A stretch of DNA of 64,000 nt from Pleurocapsa minor HA4230-MV1. GTDB taxonomy: Bacteria > Cyanobacteriota > Cyanobacteriia > Cyanobacteriales > Xenococcaceae. The notes beneath the pieces were generated by a model, which was given only the letters and a program-made list of their open reading frames with translations, did no database searches and was not told the DNA's origin. Position 1 is the first letter of the stretch, and each line of letters starts with the position of its first letter. A program made the translations under genes and the position numbers. Below are positions 1 to 9,323 of this stretch, one piece after another. Location: contig JAHHHZ010000011.1 in assembly GCA_019359095.1 (NCBI GenBank), positions 62,001 to 126,000 on the forward strand. Reading direction: 5' to 3'.

Positions 1-1056
1 TAAGCCAATTGATTGTTTACTGTGGGCTGCTGCTAGGATCGTACTGAGTATAGTATGGGCTTCTCGATCGCCTTGAGATGGCATACCTATAACTAGTCCT
101 GCTGCTTGGGTGACTAATTCCCTTACTTCTTGGGGTTCGGTATTATTCCAGTCGATTAATTCGACTGCTACTCCTGTTTTGAGAATTCCCTGAGCGATCG
201 CTCTAGCTAAATCTTCACTGTAACCATAGTCTTCCGAGTAAAATACTGCTACCAAAGTTTCCGTTTTGGTTTGTGCTTGACTCCATTGCTGATAGCGATT
301 AACTAATTCGGCGCGATGGTGTTGTAGTAAAGGGCCATGTCCTGTGGCGATTGTCTCTAGTTCCAGTTTTTCCATTCGTTTGATCGCGGCTAAAACCGAA
401 CGGGCATTAGGTTTCATCAAACAGTCGTAGTAGTATTCAAAGTCTGCCTCAATCAGTTCTAAATCTTCATCAAAAGTCGGTTCATCGCAATAGTGCAGAC
501 CAAAGGCATCGCAAGTATAAAGAACTTGGGTTTTGTAATCGTAGGTAAAAATCGTATCGGGCCAGTGTAAATTAGGGGCGGAAACAAATTCTAGTTCATG
601 TCCATTGCCTAAATCCAGGCGATCGCCATTTTTGACAATTATGTGTTCAAAAGATTGATGCACCATGTCAGTTAAGAACTTAATCGCCACCTTTGCTCCA
701 ACTACTGTAACCTGGGGTGCTAATGCCAAAATATCTTTGACTAAACCACTATGATCGGGTTCGGTATGGCTAATAATTAAATAATCAAGTTGGGCTGGAT
801 CGATTAAGCCTGTTAATAACTTTAGATAAAGCTGACGAAACTTAGCGTGAGCAGTATCAACTAAAGCTAGTTTCTCACCCTGAATGATAAAAGAATTATA
901 GGTTGTGCCGTTTTGTAAGCCAAATTCAATATCAAAGCGATCGCGATCCCAGTCAAGACAGCGAATAGCAGTAGTATTTGCAGCAATTTCTACAGTTTGT
1001 AGAGTTAATCTTGTTGTTGATTGAGTTGTTTTATTGGTGTGTGTGAGTGCAACCAT
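1..1056 (-). CDS. Flavodiiron protein (Flv3/Flv4 type), 3' end outside window
   Basis: Cyanobacterial A-type flavodiiron proteins pass electrons from the photosynthetic chain to O2 in the cytoplasm. Only the first 352 residues are in the window: the metallo-beta-lactamase-like diiron domain and the beginning of the flavodoxin domain. Translation of the minus strand shows the ligand motif SHTEPDHSG near residue 97, then NLHWPD, CDAFGLHYCDEP and GHGPLL, so the canonical iron ligands are present. That fits the Flv3/Flv4 side rather than Flv1/Flv2, whose ligands are replaced. The start ATG has AGGAG upstream. It diverges from cmpA across 1.1 kb. In Synechocystis the flv4 operon is induced by low CO2, so Flv4 is a reasonable guess, but the sequence alone does not settle Flv3 against Flv4. 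Confidence 0.9.
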   Translation of the reverse strand, partial: MVALTHTNKTTQSTTRLTLQTVEIAANTTAIRCLDWDRDRFDIEFGLQNGTTYNSFIIQGEKLALVDTAHAKFRQLYLKLLTGLIDPAQLDYLIISHTEPDHSGLVKDILALAPQVTVVGAKVAIKFLTDMVHQSFEHIIVKNGDRLDLGNGHELEFVSAPNLHWPDTIFTYDYKTQVLYTCDAFGLHYCDEPTFDEDLELIEADFEYYYDCLMKPNARSVLAAIKRMEKLELETIATGHGPLLQHHRAELVNRYQQWSQAQTKTETLVAVFYSEDYGYSEDLARAIAQGILKTGVAVELIDWNNTEPQEVRELVTQAAGLVIGMPSQGDREAHTILSTILAAAHSKQSIGL

Positions 1057-1704
1057 CAGTCAGTTACTCCTGATTAATTAGGTTTATTTTTGATAGATAG
1101 ATTTCAATCTTTTAAGCTCAATTATTTTCAGAAGGATAGATTTTTTACCTCGTTATCTATTCACTTATCTGAATTAATTAATTTATTCTTTTTAATTTGA
1201 AAAATGCTTTTTGCTTTCTTTCTTTATGTTTACGCGTAATTTACTATTTTGTAAAATATTTATTTTTTACAACATTGATTAGCTAAACTTATAAATTTAT
1301 CTTAAAGCCTTTACAGCTGTATAAATTGACAAAAACATAAGTAATTCATAGATCAACATCAATATTTAGAACTACAACAGTAAGCAATTCGCCAGATTAT
1401 TAGCTTGCATTATGGCTAAGAATCTGAAAAATAGTTTTATTCTTAGCTTAATTAAGCTGAATTAAGATTTTTTTTAAGTACAAATACTCAGTTAAATACT
1501 TGATTGAATATTTTGCTTTAGTTTTGAATACAAGTAAATTTTTTTTATCTATTCAAATATAGTTATATAGAACTTTTTCAATTAGCAAGATAGACATAAA
1601 ACAATGAGCAATGATTTTATTTATTGCTTACAGCGTTCGGTTGAGTAGAACATGCAGCTCACATTGCGCAAAAGCACGTTGTCTTTTGGAGCAAACGGTT
1701 TCCC

Positions 1705-1812
1705 ATACACTTTCGGATATACCTTTGTCCTAAAAAATACATTTTTGGATATACCCCATCCTAAAGGATACATCTTTAGATATACGCCTGTGGTATACAC
1801 CTTCGGATATTC
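1705..1812. repeat. Degenerate tandem repeat, about 3.5 units of 27-32 bp
   Basis: Units begin at 1705, 1737, 1768 and 1795. Each starts ATACAYYTT, continues with GGATATAC or a close variant, and ends with a version of TCCTAAAGG. The same two modules, TATCCGAAGGTGTATCC and CCTTTAGGA, occur on the opposite strand near 4517 and 30883. This is therefore a local expansion of a dispersed repeat family, not a site specific to this promoter. Confidence 0.65.
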
Positions 1813-1980
1813 TGCTTGACAGGAAACTTTAAAAGTTAAGAACTAGCTAATCATAAGCGTAGTCTATCGAATTGAACCAGAGAAGCGATCGCGTTTCTAA
1901 GAGGCGTACAAGCCCAGCTGAACATGCCTTATCGAGTTGTTGAAGACTACTATAAATCTAATTAATAAGAAATTGTGGAG

Positions 1981-2010
1981 ATTCTAATTATAAATTCTAA
2001 TTATAAATCC
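1981..2010. promoter_or_regulatory. Duplicated ATTCTAATTATAAAT box, candidate LysR-type (CmpR) site
   Basis: ATTCTAATTATAAAT occurs twice with an overlap. The pair contains TTA-N7-TAA (1988-2000), the spacing reported for CmpR binding sites upstream of cmp genes. It lies about 190 bp before cmpA. The sequence is AT-rich, so a chance match is quite possible. No cmpR-like gene is adjacent. Confidence 0.3.
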
Positions 2011-2189
2011 TGTACTCTTAGTCAACTTTCTAGTATTATTACTTTTATAGATTAAAGGCAATGGTTTTCAAATCAGAATTTATTTTTATCTATAGTTTAA
2101 ATTAAAAGCTATTTATAACCTTTGTTTTCTCTATCGCAATTGAACTTAAGTGGCAGCGAAAGAATACGTATCAACTGCTAGGAGATTTT

Positions 2190-3539
2190 ATGGATCGATT
2201 TTCTCGAAGAAAATTTTTATATACCGCAGGAGCCTCGGCTGCTGGTGCTGTACTACTTAATGGTTGTTTGGGCAATCCTCCTGAACCAGGGGGAGAGGCA
2301 GCTACAGAACAAGCTAAACCAGTCGATCTTAGTCCTGAAACAACCCCTGAAACTACTAAAGTAGTTTTAGGTTATATTCCGATCCTCGAGTCTACAGCTT
2401 TAATTATTGCCCAGGAAAAAGGCTTCTTTGCTAAGTATGGTATGACCGAAGTCAATGTATCCAAACAGGCAAGCTGGGCATCAGCCAGGGATAACGTCAT
2501 CATTGGTTCTGAAGGTGGTGGTATTGATGGGGGTCAATGGCAAATGCCCATGCCTCATCTAATTAGTGAAGGAATTATTACCAATGGTAATAAACTGCCG
2601 ATGTATTTATTGGCGCAACTAAGTACTCATGGTAATGGGATTGCGACCTCTAGTAAAAACCAAGGCAAGGGACTGGGTTTAGATATTTCTAGTGCAGCGG
2701 ACTATGTTAAAGGTTATGCCCAAAGCCAAGGCAGAAAATTTAAAGCTGCCCATACTTTCCCTCAAGTTAACCAAGATTTTTGGATTCGTTATTGGTTTGC
2801 TGCTGGGGGTGTCGACCCAGATAAGGATATCGATCTTTTGGCAGTACCGTCAGCGGAAACAGTACAGGGGATGCGGAACGGATCGATGGATGCGTTTAGT
2901 ACAGGCGATCCTTGGCCCTATCGCATCGTCACTGACGATATCGGGTTCATGTCAGCTTTAACCGCCCAGATTTGGAAATTTCACCCCGAAGAATATTTAG
3001 CAATTCGGGCAGATTGGGTTGATAAGAATCCCAAAGCTACCAAAGCTTTGTTAAAAGGAGTGATGGAAGCGCAACAATGGATCGATGACCCTGCTAATAT
3101 CGAAGCGGTAATTGCTATTGTATCGGGTAGAAACTACTTGAATGTTCCTCCTGATATCATTCGACCTCCCTACTTAGGGGAATACAAAATGGGCGATGGC
3201 AAACCAGATATCAAAGATAAAATGATGGGTCCGTTGTTTTGGAAAGATGGGATTGGTAGTGTTTCTTATCCCTATAAAAGTCACGATCTTTGGTTCTTAA
3301 CCGAAGGCATTCGTTGGGGTTTTCATAAAGGTAAGCTCGACGATATCGATACAGCTAGACAGATTATAGATCGCGTCAATCGAGAAGATTTATGGAAAGA
3401 AGCAGCTAAAGAGGCAGGATTTACCGATGCTATTCCTCAGAGTACATCAAGAGGTATCGAAACATTTTTTGATGGTAAAAAGTTTGACCCCGAAAATCCA
3501 GAAGCTTATTTAAATAGCTTAGACATTAAAAAGGTTTAG
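2190..3539 (+). CDS. cmpA: Bicarbonate ABC transporter substrate-binding lipoprotein CmpA
   Basis: This is the periplasmic HCO3--binding component of the high-affinity BCT1 transporter. The 449-residue protein starts with a twin-arginine-type leader ([10 protein letters not shown]) and a lipobox ending LNGC at about residue 26, so it is probably a membrane-anchored lipoprotein. Against NrtA, the nitrate paralogue, it carries CmpA-like signatures: GYIPI near the mature start, [16 protein letters not shown], and [12 protein letters not shown], where CmpA has Glu and NrtA has Lys at the ligand site. AGGAG lies just before the ATG. It is first in the order cmpA-B-C-D. Expression is expected at low inorganic carbon. 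No nirA or narB is adjacent, which also favours cmp over nrt. Confidence 0.9.
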   Translation: MDRFSRRKFLYTAGASAAGAVLLNGCLGNPPEPGGEAATEQAKPVDLSPETTPETTKVVLGYIPILESTALIIAQEKGFFAKYGMTEVNVSKQASWASARDNVIIGSEGGGIDGGQWQMPMPHLISEGIITNGNKLPMYLLAQLSTHGNGIATSSKNQGKGLGLDISSAADYVKGYAQSQGRKFKAAHTFPQVNQDFWIRYWFAAGGVDPDKDIDLLAVPSAETVQGMRNGSMDAFSTGDPWPYRIVTDDIGFMSALTAQIWKFHPEEYLAIRADWVDKNPKATKALLKGVMEAQQWIDDPANIEAVIAIVSGRNYLNVPPDIIRPPYLGEYKMGDGKPDIKDKMMGPLFWKDGIGSVSYPYKSHDLWFLTEGIRWGFHKGKLDDIDTARQIIDRVNREDLWKEAAKEAGFTDAIPQSTSRGIETFFDGKKFDPENPEAYLNSLDIKKV

Positions 3540-3606
3540 TCAAGGCGCAACCCCTGCACCTATATATTACACAGCCTACATAAATATTAAAGGAGCAATA
3601 AACATC

Positions 3607-4449
3607 ATGGCAGTAAGTACACCGAGAATAAATAAAAGAAAAAACAGTAATGAGATCGCCAGTTTTTGGCAGAAAAATAAACACAATATTTTGCCACCTA
3701 TAATAGGTATTTTGGGCTTTTTAATTGTCTGGGAAGTGGCAGCTACGTTACCAGGAATGAGATTACCAGGACCTAGCAGCTTATGGACAGATGAAAGAAC
3801 TAGAAACTTATTGCTCTATCCTTTTTACGATCGCGGTGGTTTAGATAAAGGTTTGTTTTGGCAGACAATGGCAAGTTTAGGTCGAGTCGCCCAAGGTTAT
3901 TCTCTGGCTGCAATTGTTGGTATCGGCGTAGGTATTTTAGTCGGACTAAATCCGCTCTTGGACAAAGCCCTAGACCCGATTTTCCAATTCTTACGGATGG
4001 TTGCACCGCTAGCTTGGGTTCCTATTGCCTTAGTAGCCCTACAACAAAACCAACCAGCAGCGATTTTCGTCATCTTTATTACTTCAGTTTGGCCTATTCT
4101 GATTAATACTACTGAAGGCGTTAAACAAATCCCTCAAGATTATCTCAACGTCAAACGAGTTTTAAAACTATCCAATCAAAAATTCTTCTTCAAAATCCTC
4201 TTTCCTTCTGCCTTACCCTACATCTTCACTGGCTTGAGAATTGGGATTGGTCTAGCTTGGTTAGCAATTATCGCCGCCGAAATCGTGATGTCAGGTATTG
4301 TCGGTATCGGTTTCTTCATCTGGGATGCTTACCAACAGAACTATATCAGTGAAATCATCTTGGCAGTTATCTATATCGGTGCAGTTGGTTTAATTTTAGA
4401 TCGGGCGATCGCCTATATCCAAAAATTAATCGCACCACAATCTAATTAA
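3607..4449 (+). CDS. cmpB: Bicarbonate ABC transporter permease CmpB
   Basis: Inner-membrane subunit of the bicarbonate importer, 280 residues, the usual length. A first membrane helix (about residues 25-45, IIGILGFLIVWEVAA) is followed by the binding-protein-dependent permease domain. The coupling segment reads EGVKQIPQDYLNVKRVLKLS, as in the NrtB/CmpB/SsuC/TauC group. The start ATG follows AAGGAGCAATAAACATC. It lies 67 bp after cmpA, consistent with one transcript. The gap to cmpC is larger and filled with repeats. Confidence 0.9.
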   Translation: MAVSTPRINKRKNSNEIASFWQKNKHNILPPIIGILGFLIVWEVAATLPGMRLPGPSSLWTDERTRNLLLYPFYDRGGLDKGLFWQTMASLGRVAQGYSLAAIVGIGVGILVGLNPLLDKALDPIFQFLRMVAPLAWVPIALVALQQNQPAAIFVIFITSVWPILINTTEGVKQIPQDYLNVKRVLKLSNQKFFFKILFPSALPYIFTGLRIGIGLAWLAIIAAEIVMSGIVGIGFFIWDAYQQNYISEIILAVIYIGAVGLILDRAIAYIQKLIAPQSN

Positions 4450-4666
4450 AGTCAAAAGCGATGCAGCGCGGTCTTGGGGGTTTCCACCCAACTAAGCGGT
4501 GCAAGCCCCATGAGCGATATCCGAAGGTGTATCCTTTAGGACTGCATCAAGAAGGCAAAAGTCAAAAGTCAAAAGTCAGAAGGTTCTGGGTTTTAGGTTG
4601 AGAGGTTCAAATTACCCATTACCCATTACCCATTACCCACTACCCACTACCTACTACTTAAAAAAA
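4450..4666. repeat. Repeat cluster inside the cmp operon (dispersed repeat plus heptamers)
   Basis: The gap between cmpB and cmpC is made of repeats. Positions 4473-4502 match the minus strand of 56516-56545 exactly over 30 bp. Next come TATCCGAAGGTGTATCC and CCTTTAGGA (about 4517-4540), then AAAAGTC heptamers (4557-4577), then about six ATTACCC/CTACCCA heptamers (4611-4656). The heptamers lack stops in one frame and so artificially extend the cmpC reading frame upstream. Confidence 0.75.
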
Positions 4667-6667
4667 ATGAGCGTATTTGTTGCAGTAGATCAAATAGACA
4701 AAGTATTCCCCTTAACCGGTGGTGGAGAATACATCGCCCTTAAAGGTATCGATTTACAGATTAAAAAAGGTGATTTTATCTCCTTAATCGGTCACTCTGG
4801 TTGTGGTAAATCCACACTGTTAAATATGATTGCGGGTTTAGATTTACCCACTGAGGGCATTGTCACCCTAGAAGGACAACGCATTCAAGAACCAGGCCCC
4901 GATCGCATGGTGATTTTCCAAAACTACTCCCTTCTACCCTGGCTAACGGTAAAACAAAATATTGGTTTGGCGGTAGATGAAGTGATGGGCAATAGCTCCA
5001 AATCAGAACGCAAATCAATAGTCGAAGAACATATTAACCTAGTAGGCTTAAGCCATGCCAAAGATAAACTGCCAGGACAACTATCAGGAGGTATGAAACA
5101 ACGAGTTGCGATCGCCCGTGCTTTAGCGATTCGTCCCAAACTCTTGCTTTTAGACGAACCTTTTGGAGCATTAGATGCCTTAACCAGAGGTAATCTGCAA
5201 GAACAGTTAATGCAGATATGTGAACAGTATCAGATTACTTCGGTGATGGTAACTCACGATGTGGATGAAGCCGTGTTGTTATCCGATAAAATTGTCATGC
5301 TGACTAATGGTCCTAGCTCAAAAATCGGCGGTATTTTAGATGTAGATATTCCTCGTCCTCGCAAACGGATGCAAGTAGTCAACCATCCCAGTTACTACAG
5401 TCTGCGCAGTGAAATTATTTATTTCCTCAATCAACAAAAACGAATCAAAAAAATCCGCGCCAAAAAAACGGCTGTTATTGCCCGTCATGGCTTAGAAAAA
5501 GTCAACTTAGAGCTAGGTTTTGTTCCTTTAACTGCTTGCGCACCTGTAGCTGTAGCTATGGAAAAAGGCTTTTTTGCTAAACACGGTTTGGACGAAGTTA
5601 GTTTAGCGAGAGAAACTAGCTGGCGCGGTATTGTTGATGGTATTGAAGGTGGCTATCTCGATGCTGCTCAAATGCCCGCAGGAATGCCCACCTGGTTAAC
5701 CGCAGGGGGAAATCAAGACCGACCTGTACCCACAGTCACCGCTTTAACCATGACTCGTAATGGAAACGGGATTACTTTGGCACAGAAATTTTATGAACAG
5801 GGGGTAATTACGGCTGCCCAATACAAACAGAAGTTACTAGCTTTAGATGGGGAAAAACATACTCTGGGTATGGTTCATCCTTCCTCAATGCACAATATCT
5901 TATTACGCTATTGGTTAGCAGCAGGGGGCATCGATCCTGATAAGGATGTCGAACTAAAAACCATTCCGCCAGCGCAAATGGTAGCCGATTTAAAAGCAGG
6001 CACAATTGACGGCTATTGCGTAGGAGAACCTTGGAACCTCCGTGCAGCTATGGAAGGACATGGCTTTACCGTTGCCACAGACATGGAAATTTGGCAGGGA
6101 CATCCAGGTAAGGTTTTAGGTGTTAGAGAAGATTGGGCAAATCGTTATCCGAATACCCATGTGGCACTAGTTAAAGCCTTATTAGAAGCTGGTCGTTATT
6201 GTGCTGATACCAAGAATCACCAAGAAATTAGAGAGATTCTAGCGAGCCGTAATTATTTAGCCACCAAAGAGGAATACATCCAACTGGGAGAACCGAGTAA
6301 TTACAGTTGTAATTTAGATAAACACGTCGAATATGCTCACCATATGTTTTTTGGTGATGGTTTGAATCGCCCCAGTCGTACCGAACACCTCTGGATGATG
6401 ACCCAGATGGCGCGTTGGGGACATATTCCTTTTCCTCGTAACTGGGTGGAAATCCTTGAGCGAGTCTGTCGCGTCGGTACTTTTAGTACTGCTAGCAGAG
6501 AACTAGAATTAGGCGATCTTAAATATCGTCGTAGTCCCATTCAGCTATTTGATGATGTTGCCTTTGATGCTGAAGATCCTATTGGCTATCTCAATCATTT
6601 AGGTATCGAACGCAACTTTACCATCGCCGAAGTTCATTTAGCTTCGCCAAGTTTCGTTGCAGCCTAA
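4667..6667 (+). CDS. cmpC: Bicarbonate ABC transporter ATPase/solute-binding fusion CmpC
   Basis: This subunit joins an ABC ATPase (residues about 1-250) to a CmpA/NrtA-like substrate-binding domain (about 275-660), the known layout of CmpC and NrtC, in which the C-terminal domain is thought to regulate transport. Walker A is GHSGCGKST, the signature [15 protein letters not shown] and Walker [14 protein letters not shown]. The binding-like domain begins [21 protein letters not shown] chose ATG 4667, giving 666 residues as in the family. The open frame reaches back to 4598 only through heptamer repeats. It works with CmpB and CmpD at the cytoplasmic face. Confidence 0.9.
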   Translation: MSVFVAVDQIDKVFPLTGGGEYIALKGIDLQIKKGDFISLIGHSGCGKSTLLNMIAGLDLPTEGIVTLEGQRIQEPGPDRMVIFQNYSLLPWLTVKQNIGLAVDEVMGNSSKSERKSIVEEHINLVGLSHAKDKLPGQLSGGMKQRVAIARALAIRPKLLLLDEPFGALDALTRGNLQEQLMQICEQYQITSVMVTHDVDEAVLLSDKIVMLTNGPSSKIGGILDVDIPRPRKRMQVVNHPSYYSLRSEIIYFLNQQKRIKKIRAKKTAVIARHGLEKVNLELGFVPLTACAPVAVAMEKGFFAKHGLDEVSLARETSWRGIVDGIEGGYLDAAQMPAGMPTWLTAGGNQDRPVPTVTALTMTRNGNGITLAQKFYEQGVITAAQYKQKLLALDGEKHTLGMVHPSSMHNILLRYWLAAGGIDPDKDVELKTIPPAQMVADLKAGTIDGYCVGEPWNLRAAMEGHGFTVATDMEIWQGHPGKVLGVREDWANRYPNTHVALVKALLEAGRYCADTKNHQEIREILASRNYLATKEEYIQLGEPSNYSCNLDKHVEYAHHMFFGDGLNRPSRTEHLWMMTQMARWGHIPFPRNWVEILERVCRVGTFSTASRELELGDLKYRRSPIQLFDDVAFDAEDPIGYLNHLGIERNFTIAEVHLASPSFVAA

Positions 6668-6849
6668 GTAGGGCGAGGCACACCCCACCTTACCATTTAG
6701 TTTAACTAGTTCCAATTTAATGATTTAATAATAATTAAAAGTGCGGAGCGATATCTTCAACGAGGAATTAAGAATTAAGAATACCGAAGAACGTAATTTT
6801 TTCATTCATCTTTCATCCTTAATCATTCAAACTTCACCCCTTTTTACTT

Positions 6850-7695
6850 ATGCAAGCTTCTAATCAACAAGTTTTAGAATTACAAACCCATTCGATCCCC
6901 AAATCTTCTTTTGTCAGCATCGAAGGTGTCTCGAAAGTCTATCCTACTCCAACAGGCTCTTATACCGTTTTAGAAAATGTTAACTTAAGCGTTAACCAAG
7001 GAGAATTTATCTGCGTCATTGGTCACTCTGGTTGCGGGAAATCTACTCTATTAAATATGGTGTCTGGTTTTGCCACACCTACTGATGGTTTAGTCACAGT
7101 AGGAGGAAAAAGAATTACCGAACCTGGCCCCGATCGCATGGTAGTATTTCAAAACTATGCTCTTTTGCCTTGGGAATCTGTATTTAATAATGTCTATCTA
7201 GCAGTAGATGCTGTCCATCCCAACAAACCCGAACGGGAAAAACGCGCTATTGTCCGAGAACATCTGGCAATGGTAGGTTTAAGCGAAGCAGAGGATAAAA
7301 CACCTACCCAAATTTCTGGGGGGATGAAACAACGGGTTTCCATTGCTCGTGCCTTAGCTATTCGTCCCGAAGTCCTTATTTTAGACGAACCTTTTGGGGC
7401 ATTAGATGCCATCACCAAAGAAGAATTACAAGAAGAACTACTCAAAATCTGGAACGATCATCGCTGCACAGTCTTGATGATCACTCACGATATTGATGAA
7501 GCCCTGTTTTTAGCAGATAAGCTAGTCATGATGACTAATGGCCCTGCTGCTGGGATTGGGGAAGTGATGAACATTGATTTTCCTCGTCCTCGCAGTCGAG
7601 ATCAAATTATGGAACAACCAGAATATTATGACTTACGCAACCATGCCCTAGATTTTCTCTATAATCGCTTTGCCCACGATAATGACGCTGCTTAA
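6850..7695 (+). CDS. cmpD: Bicarbonate ABC transporter ATPase CmpD
   Basis: Second ATPase of the bicarbonate transporter, 281 residues. Walker A is GHSGCGKST, the signature [15 protein letters not shown], Walker [13 protein letters not shown] and the switch His is in MITHDIDEAL. It is close to the ATPase half of CmpC but lacks the binding domain, as expected. The 182-bp gap after cmpC contains a GTAGGGCGAGGCACACC-type repeat and AGAATTA heptamers, so repeats have entered this operon at two joints. A hairpin terminator follows at 7704-7746. Confidence 0.9.
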   Translation: MQASNQQVLELQTHSIPKSSFVSIEGVSKVYPTPTGSYTVLENVNLSVNQGEFICVIGHSGCGKSTLLNMVSGFATPTDGLVTVGGKRITEPGPDRMVVFQNYALLPWESVFNNVYLAVDAVHPNKPEREKRAIVREHLAMVGLSEAEDKTPTQISGGMKQRVSIARALAIRPEVLILDEPFGALDAITKEELQEELLKIWNDHRCTVLMITHDIDEALFLADKLVMMTNGPAAGIGEVMNIDFPRPRSRDQIMEQPEYYDLRNHALDFLYNRFAHDNDAA

Positions 7696-7703
7696 GTTAA
7701 ACA

Positions 7704-7746
7704 AAAGCGATCGCATTTATAGTTTTTAGTTAAGTGCGATCGCTTT
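7704..7746 (+). terminator. Hairpin of two HIP1 sites after cmpD
   Basis: AAAGCGATCGCA (7704-7715) and TGCGATCGCTTT (7735-7746) form a perfect 12-bp stem around a 19-nt AT-rich loop, 8 bp after the cmpD stop. The following T-run is short (TTTCTT). The loop TAGTTTTTAGTTAAG recurs at 10627-10641 and 17938-17953, so this is also a dispersed module. Confidence 0.6.
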
Positions 7747-7882
7747 CTTGCATCAAATTATTAAAATATAAGTGCTGTTCATCGATGAACAAAAAGTAAA
7801 GACTTAAATTTTACCGAAGACGCTAGCAGACTATCGGTGGTTTGGTCTAGAATTTTACGATGAGTAACAGAAGGGCATATTT

Positions 7883-8215
7883 ATGGCATTAACTCCTATA
7901 CCAGCAAAGTCATATATTGAGCAACGAGAGGGAGGGTATTGGGTCGCAGGAACCCGTATTTCGTTAGATTCAGTTGTTTATTCATTCTTAGATGGAGAGT
8001 CTCCTGAAAGTATTGCCCAAAATTTTCCATTGCTTTCCCTGGAGCAAGTTTATGGTGCGATCGCGTTTTACCTTGCTAATCGAGAGTTTGTAGATGCCTA
8101 TTTAGAAGCAGGAGAAGCTGAGTTTCAACGATTGAAAGAATCTTGTAAGGAGAAAAATTCTTTACTATATCAAAAATTAAAAGTGGCTCAAGCTCAAAAA
8201 CAGAGTTCAGTATGA
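7883..8215 (+). CDS. DUF433 protein, antitoxin-like
   Basis: A 110-residue protein with the DUF433 core, GGYWVAGTRISLDSVVYSFL (about residues 15-34), followed by ESIAQNFPLLSLEQVYGAIAFYL. DUF433 proteins are winged-helix-like and usually precede a PIN-like DUF5615 gene, a pairing interpreted as a toxin-antitoxin module. Here the stop overlaps the next ATG (ATGA at 8212-8215), so translation was coupled to the broken partner at 8212-8770. If the pair worked as a toxin-antitoxin module, this antitoxin is now an orphan. Confidence 0.8.
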   Translation: MALTPIPAKSYIEQREGGYWVAGTRISLDSVVYSFLDGESPESIAQNFPLLSLEQVYGAIAFYLANREFVDAYLEAGEAEFQRLKESCKEKNSLLYQKLKVAQAQKQSSV

Positions 8216-8770
8216 CAGTAATTCGATTTCAGGCTGATGCTGATCTCAGGCAAGCAATTGTGAGGGGATTGACTGCTCACCGCCGTGAACGGTCGGTGAT
8301 TCAAGCTCTTAGCTTTTAGCTCTTAGCTTTTAGCTTGAAGAAGTCTGTTCACAATACGCAATTAGACTAATCTTGAGACTTGAGAATTGATTGAAGCTAA
8401 TAGCTAATAGCTAACGGCTAAAAGCTATCGAGAAGTTGTCCTAGAAGGACAAGGCTTTAAACCCAAAGCGACGGTAATTCGTAGAGAGCCAAATCTGGAC
8501 TTTCGCTCGGCTAATGACGCAGGATTAGAGGGAGTAAAAGATTTAGAAGTTTTAGCACTTGCAGCACAGGATGGCAGAGTATTGGTTACCCATGATCGCA
8601 GAACTATGCCGACCATGTTTGGTCAATTCATCACCTCTTATAGTAGTTCTGGCGTTCTAATTCTTTCTCAGAATCTGCCGATTGGTGAAGCAATTGATGC
8701 AATTATCTTAGTTTGGGAAGCATCTGTGGCTGAGGAATGGATTAATCAGATTATGACGTTTCCATTTTGA
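8212..8770 (+). pseudogene. DUF5615 PIN-like toxin gene, interrupted
   Basis: The ATG overlaps the DUF433 stop and encodes MTVIRFQADADLRQAIVRGL, a typical start for this family, but the frame stops after about 35 residues in repeat DNA. The C-terminal part resumes at about 8480 as RREPNLDF, then NDAGLEGVKDLEVLAL, VLVTHDRRTMP and ends at the TGA at 8768-8770. About 120-180 bp of foreign sequence (8303-8479) separates the halves. No single frame spans the gene, so a functional product is unlikely. The DxR-type acidic motif in THDRRTMP is intact. Confidence 0.8.
8303..8428. repeat. TAGCTTTTAGC repeat insertion with inverted ends
   Basis: Both ends are built from TTAGCTTTTAGC / GCTAATAGCTAATAGC units in opposite orientation, able to fold back on each other around about 60 bp of other sequence. 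The block sits exactly where the DUF5615 frame breaks. The same heptamer-type units occur at 12450-12478 and 26110-26145. Confidence 0.6.
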
Positions 8771-8856
8771 GAAACTATCAACAGCAGTTTATTTTCTCTC
8801 AATTATCTACAGCAAATTAGATTGAGGCACATTTATCGCCTTCAGAGTGGATTAGT

Positions 8857-8888
8857 GCGATTAGGCTTAGCCTACGCTTCGCGATCGC
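8857..8888 (-). repeat. 32-bp palindromic HIP1-bounded repeat (GCGAAGCGTAGGC family)
   Basis: On the minus strand it begins GCGATCGCGAAGCGTAGG and ends GCCTAATCGC. It matches 30 of 32 positions of 20295-20326, which lies inside a coding gene. Here it is intergenic, upstream of the second DUF433 gene. Confidence 0.75.
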
Positions 8889-8948
8889 CCTGCTTAATTT
8901 ATTTTGTACCGAAGTATTATTAAAGATAGAGTTTAAGGAGCTATGGGT

Positions 8949-9323
8949 ATGACTTTAGCATCAAATGGACAGGCGATAATCATTCGTACAGAACGAGGGC
9001 TGACAATCTCAGGTACACGTATTACCCTCTACGATGTCATGGATTATGTAACGGCTCAATATCCGCCCAAATTTATTCAAGGATTATTCGATCTTACAGA
9101 AGCTCAAATTAATACTGCTTTAGCTTATATTGAAACTAATCGTGTAGAGGTAGAGGCTGAGTATCAGCAAGTTCTCAAAGAATCTGAGGAACTTCAAAAA
9201 TACTATGAAGAACAAAATCGCGAACTGTTTGCTCGAATTGCAGCACAACCTCCCAAACCTGGAACCGAAGTCGCTTGGGAGAAACTTCGGTCAGCTAAGG
9301 CAAAGCGCAAATCCAAAGTATGA
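8949..9323 (+). CDS. DUF433 protein, antitoxin-like
   Basis: About 124 residues. The N-terminal core reads IIIRTERGLTISGTRITLYD, the DUF433 pattern, followed by a helix-rich, charged C-terminus (VEVEAEYQQVLKESEELQKY). Two ATGs (8943 and 8949) lie after AAGGAG; only the second has normal spacing, so I prefer 8949. The last codons overlap the next gene (ATGA at 9320), the usual arrangement for an antitoxin-toxin pair. It is only about 30% similar by eye to the DUF433 gene at 7883, so it is not a recent duplicate. Confidence 0.75.
   Translation: MTLASNGQAIIIRTERGLTISGTRITLYDVMDYVTAQYPPKFIQGLFDLTEAQINTALAYIETNRVEVEAEYQQVLKESEELQKYYEEQNRELFARIAAQPPKPGTEVAWEKLRSAKAKRKSKV

Larger units (their letters stand above)
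1057..2189. other. Long divergent intergenic region between flv and cmpA
   Basis: An AT-rich stretch of 1.1 kb without a convincing gene. It should contain the promoters of both flanking low-carbon genes. It holds a short tandem repeat (1705-1812) and, near cmpA, a duplicated AT-rich box (1981-2010). I see nothing else that I can name. Confidence 0.6.

Noticed and set aside
4611-4656. CRISPR-like array
   Set aside because: These are uninterrupted heptamers without spacers, as are the blocks at 29163, 44997 and 61240.
4598-4666. N-terminal 23 codons of the longest cmpC frame
   Set aside because: They are encoded by tandem ATTACCC heptamers and are absent from the family; ATG 4667 gives the normal length.
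2190-7695. Annotation of the transporter as nitrate-specific nrtABCD
   Set aside because: The binding protein has CmpA-type residues ([20 protein letters not shown]) where NrtA has Lys and different flanks, and no nitrate or nitrite reductase gene is adjacent.
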